Assembly (NCBI GenBank): GCA_002382645.1 | Contig: DFYP01000032.1 | Span: 1 to 6,771, forward strand | From: Desulfovibrio sp. UBA4079 | Lineage (GTDB): Bacteria > Desulfobacterota > Desulfovibrionia > Desulfovibrionales > Desulfovibrionaceae | Reading direction: 5' to 3' | Length of the DNA stretch: 6,771 nt | Part shown: positions 4,785 through 6,771 of the stretch, piece by piece | Layout of the letters: each line of letters starts with the position of its first letter | Position numbering within the stretch: position 1 is the first letter of the stretch | The notes under the pieces: generated by a model | What the model saw: only the letters and a program-made list of their open reading frames with translations | Databases searched by the model: none | What the model was told of the DNA's origin: nothing | Program-made: the position numbers and the translations under genes

Positions 4785-6771
4785 GTGAGTCTGAAAACCA
4801 AGATGATCCTGTTCAGCCTGGCCATCGGGCTTTTGCCCCTGACGCTCATGGGTGTGTACAGCGTGGAGCGGGCCGCCGCGAGCCTCTCGGCCCAGTCCTT
4901 CGGCCAGCTCCAGTCCGTGCGCGACATCAAGAAGCTGGCCCTGGAGCAGGCCGTGGAGGGCTGGCGGCGCGAGGCCCTGGTCTTCGCCGGGGTCAAGGAG
5001 GTCTTCAACGCCCTGGGGCTGTTGCGCGGCCAGGCCATGGGCGCGGCCAAGGGCCAACCCCTGGACGTGGCCGACCCGGCCTTCCAGGACGCCCTGGGCT
5101 ACGTGGCCGGGGCCTTCAAGCCCTTCGTGGAGGTCCTGGGCTACGAGGACGCCCTGCTGCTGGACGACTACGGCCGGGTGCTCTACTCCCACGCCCGGGG
5201 CCGGGAACTGGGCCAGGATCTCAAGGAGGGACCCTACAAGGACTGCGGCCTGGCCCGGCTCTGGGCCAAGGCCCTGGCCGGAAAGGGGGCCGTATTCTCG
5301 GACTTCGAGGCCCACCCCCTGGACCAGGGACGGCCCGCGGCCTTTGTGGCCGCCCCGGTGTTCAGCCACACGGGCCTGCGCGAGGGCGTGGCCGTGCTGC
5401 GCCTCCCCCAGGCGGCCATCCACGCGGTCATGACCCTGCGCTCGGGCATGGGCGAAAGCGGCGAGTCCTACCTCGTGGGCCCGGACCTGCGCATGCGCTC
5501 GGACTCCCGGCGCGACCCGTCCGGGCATTCGGTGGCCGCGTCCTTCGCCTCCAAGGACAACGGCCGGGTGGACACCCCGGCGGTGCGCGCGGCCCTGGCC
5601 GGGCAGAGCGGCGCGGCCGTGGGCCCGAGCTTTGACGGCGAGAGCCGCCTGGCGGCCTTTGCTCCCCTGGCCGTGGGCGGGAGCACCTGGGCCCTGGTCT
5701 CGGAAATGGCCGAGACCGAGGCCTTCGCCGCCCTGCGCGACCTGCGCCTGGCGGCCCTGCTCCTGGGCTGCGGCACGGCCGTGCTCGTGGGCCTGGGCAG
5801 CGTCCTGTTCCTGCGGCGCGAGCTGTTCGGCCCGCTCACGGCCCTGGGCGGGTTCGTCACCGCGGTGACGAACGGGGACTTCGGCCGGGCCCTCTCCGGC
5901 CGATTCACGGCCGAGATCGGCAACCTGGCCCGGGGCGTGGGCCGCATGGTGGCCGAGCTCAAGAACAAGCTCGGTTTCGCCCAGGGCATCCTGGACAGCC
6001 TCACCGTGCCCTGCCTGGTCTCGGACACCGAGTCCCGGGTGAGCTTCGTGAACCGCCCCCTGCTGGAACTCCTGGAGCGTGACGGCGACCCGGGCCAATA
6101 CGTGGGCCGCCGGGTGTCCGAATTCCTCCAGCGGCCCGAGGGCGAGAAGACCATCACCCGCCGCTGCTTCGAGCAGAACCGCCCGGTCACGGGCGAGGAG
6201 CGGGAAATGACCGGGGCCAGGGGCAGCCGCCTGAAGACCCGGGTGGACGCCGCGCCCCTCTACGACCTGGACCGGACCCTCATCGGGGCATTCGCCGTGG
6301 TCCTGGACCTCACCGGCATCCGCGAGCAGGAGGCCCGCATCGGTTCGCAGCACGCCCTGCTGGCCGAGGTCACGGGCCAGGCCGAGGGCATCTCCCGGGA
6401 GATCTCGGAGAGCGCCGGGACCCTCTCCCGGCAGGTGCAGCAGGCCTCGGACGGGGCCGTGACCCAGGCCGAGCGCCTGCTCCAGGCCTCCGAGGCCATC
6501 GACGCCCTGAGCCGCACCCTGACCGAAGCGGCCCAGAGCGCCCAGGCCGCGGCCGAGGACACCGACCTCTCCGTGGGCAAGGCCCGCGAAGGCCTGGCCG
6601 TCATGGAGCGGTCCAACCAGGCCTTTGTCCGGATGCGCGAGATGTCCATGGGCCTGGCCGAGGACATGCGCCGCCTGGGCCAGTCGGCCCAGTCCATCGG
6701 CGGGATCATCGACGTGATCAGCGACATCGCGGACCAGACCAATTTGCTGGCGCTCAACGCGGCCATCGAGG
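4785..6771 (+). CDS. Methyl-accepting chemotaxis protein, Cache-HAMP-PAS type (cut by window edge)
   Basis: This is a transmembrane chemoreceptor that would signal through CheW/CheA to the flagellar motor or a related output. The visible 662 residues start at GTG. Residues 1-6 are basic (SLKTK), a first membrane helix spans about 7-26, and a periplasmic region spans about 27-320. The periplasmic region looks like a two-module Cache sensor: GYEDALLLDDYGRVLYS (119-135), GPYKDCGLARLW (149-160), then GESGESYLVGPDLRMRSDS (223-241). The second membrane helix is about 322-343. HAMP (344-396) follows, then a PAS domain at about 397-512 (GILDSLTVPCLVSDTE, FVNRPLLELL, VVLDLTGIREQE). From about 520 the coiled-coil signalling domain begins and reaches the signature IIDVISDIADQTNLLALNAAIE (641-662), where the window ends just before the hairpin tip. 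There is no CxxCH heme site, unlike DcrA-type receptors, and no His in the PAS domain; it does contain C410 and C461. The ligand cannot be told from sequence. It is transcribed divergently from hldD. Confidence 0.95.
   Translation, partial: MSLKTKMILFSLAIGLLPLTLMGVYSVERAAASLSAQSFGQLQSVRDIKKLALEQAVEGWRREALVFAGVKEVFNALGLLRGQAMGAAKGQPLDVADPAFQDALGYVAGAFKPFVEVLGYEDALLLDDYGRVLYSHARGRELGQDLKEGPYKDCGLARLWAKALAGKGAVFSDFEAHPLDQGRPAAFVAAPVFSHTGLREGVAVLRLPQAAIHAVMTLRSGMGESGESYLVGPDLRMRSDSRRDPSGHSVAASFASKDNGRVDTPAVRAALAGQSGAAVGPSFDGESRLAAFAPLAVGGSTWALVSEMAETEAFAALRDLRLAALLLGCGTAVLVGLGSVLFLRRELFGPLTALGGFVTAVTNGDFGRALSGRFTAEIGNLARGVGRMVAELKNKLGFAQGILDSLTVPCLVSDTESRVSFVNRPLLELLERDGDPGQYVGRRVSEFLQRPEGEKTITRRCFEQNRPVTGEEREMTGARGSRLKTRVDAAPLYDLDRTLIGAFAVVLDLTGIREQEARIGSQHALLAEVTGQAEGISREISESAGTLSRQVQQASDGAVTQAERLLQASEAIDALSRTLTEAAQSAQAAAEDTDLSVGKAREGLAVMERSNQAFVRMREMSMGLAEDMRRLGQSAQSIGGIIDVISDIADQTNLLALNAAIE

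Noticed and set aside
1195..4788. A 1197-codon open frame on the plus strand, antisense to lptD and hldD
   Set aside because: Its product is a low-complexity run of Gly, Ala, Val, His, Gln and Leu with no domain. It mirrors the strong G/C third-position bias of the real minus-strand genes, which removes stops from the antisense frame.
4713..6353. A 546-codon open frame on the minus strand, antisense to the chemoreceptor
   Set aside because: Same composition artefact: Gly/Ala/Gln/His-rich with no recognisable family, whereas the plus strand encodes a complete Cache-HAMP-PAS order.

Overview
This window comes from a high-GC, Gram-negative, LPS-making bacterium. Coding codons end very often in G or C, and the few A/T-rich tracts lie mainly between genes. 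The style of the LptD protein and of the chemoreceptor (Cache sensor with the 'GESYLVGPD..MRSDS' motif, HAMP, then a PAS domain opening 'GILDSLTVPCLVSD') resembles the Desulfovibrionales (former Deltaproteobacteria). That placement rests on recalled family resemblance, not on a search.

Layout. Positions 1-4524 carry a tight three-gene operon read on the minus strand in the order hldD (4524-3544), lptD (3534-1111), mutL (1108 to beyond the left edge). The gaps are only 9 and 2 bases. HldD makes the ADP-heptose used for the LPS inner core. LptD is the outer-membrane translocon that places finished LPS in the outer leaflet. MutL is the mismatch-repair matchmaker ATPase. The first two belong to one pathway; mutL looks like a translationally coupled passenger, since it has no visible Shine-Dalgarno sequence of its own.

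Positions 4525-4784 are a divergent intergenic region of about 260 bases. It should hold the promoters of both transcription units. It is packed with short perfect inverted repeats and contains an 11-base tandem repeat. No RNA gene or terminator was recognised there.

Positions 4785-6771 are the plus-strand start of a large methyl-accepting chemotaxis protein with a periplasmic Cache-type sensor, HAMP, PAS and the first part of the signalling domain. The window ends inside the conserved signalling hairpin.

No mobile element, CRISPR array, tRNA or rRNA is visible. The region looks like ordinary core chromosome. The points most worth a second look are the two-cysteine LptD, the stop/start arrangement at hldD-lptD-mutL, and the palindrome cluster in the divergent promoter region. 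I found no clear evidence of a previously undescribed system.
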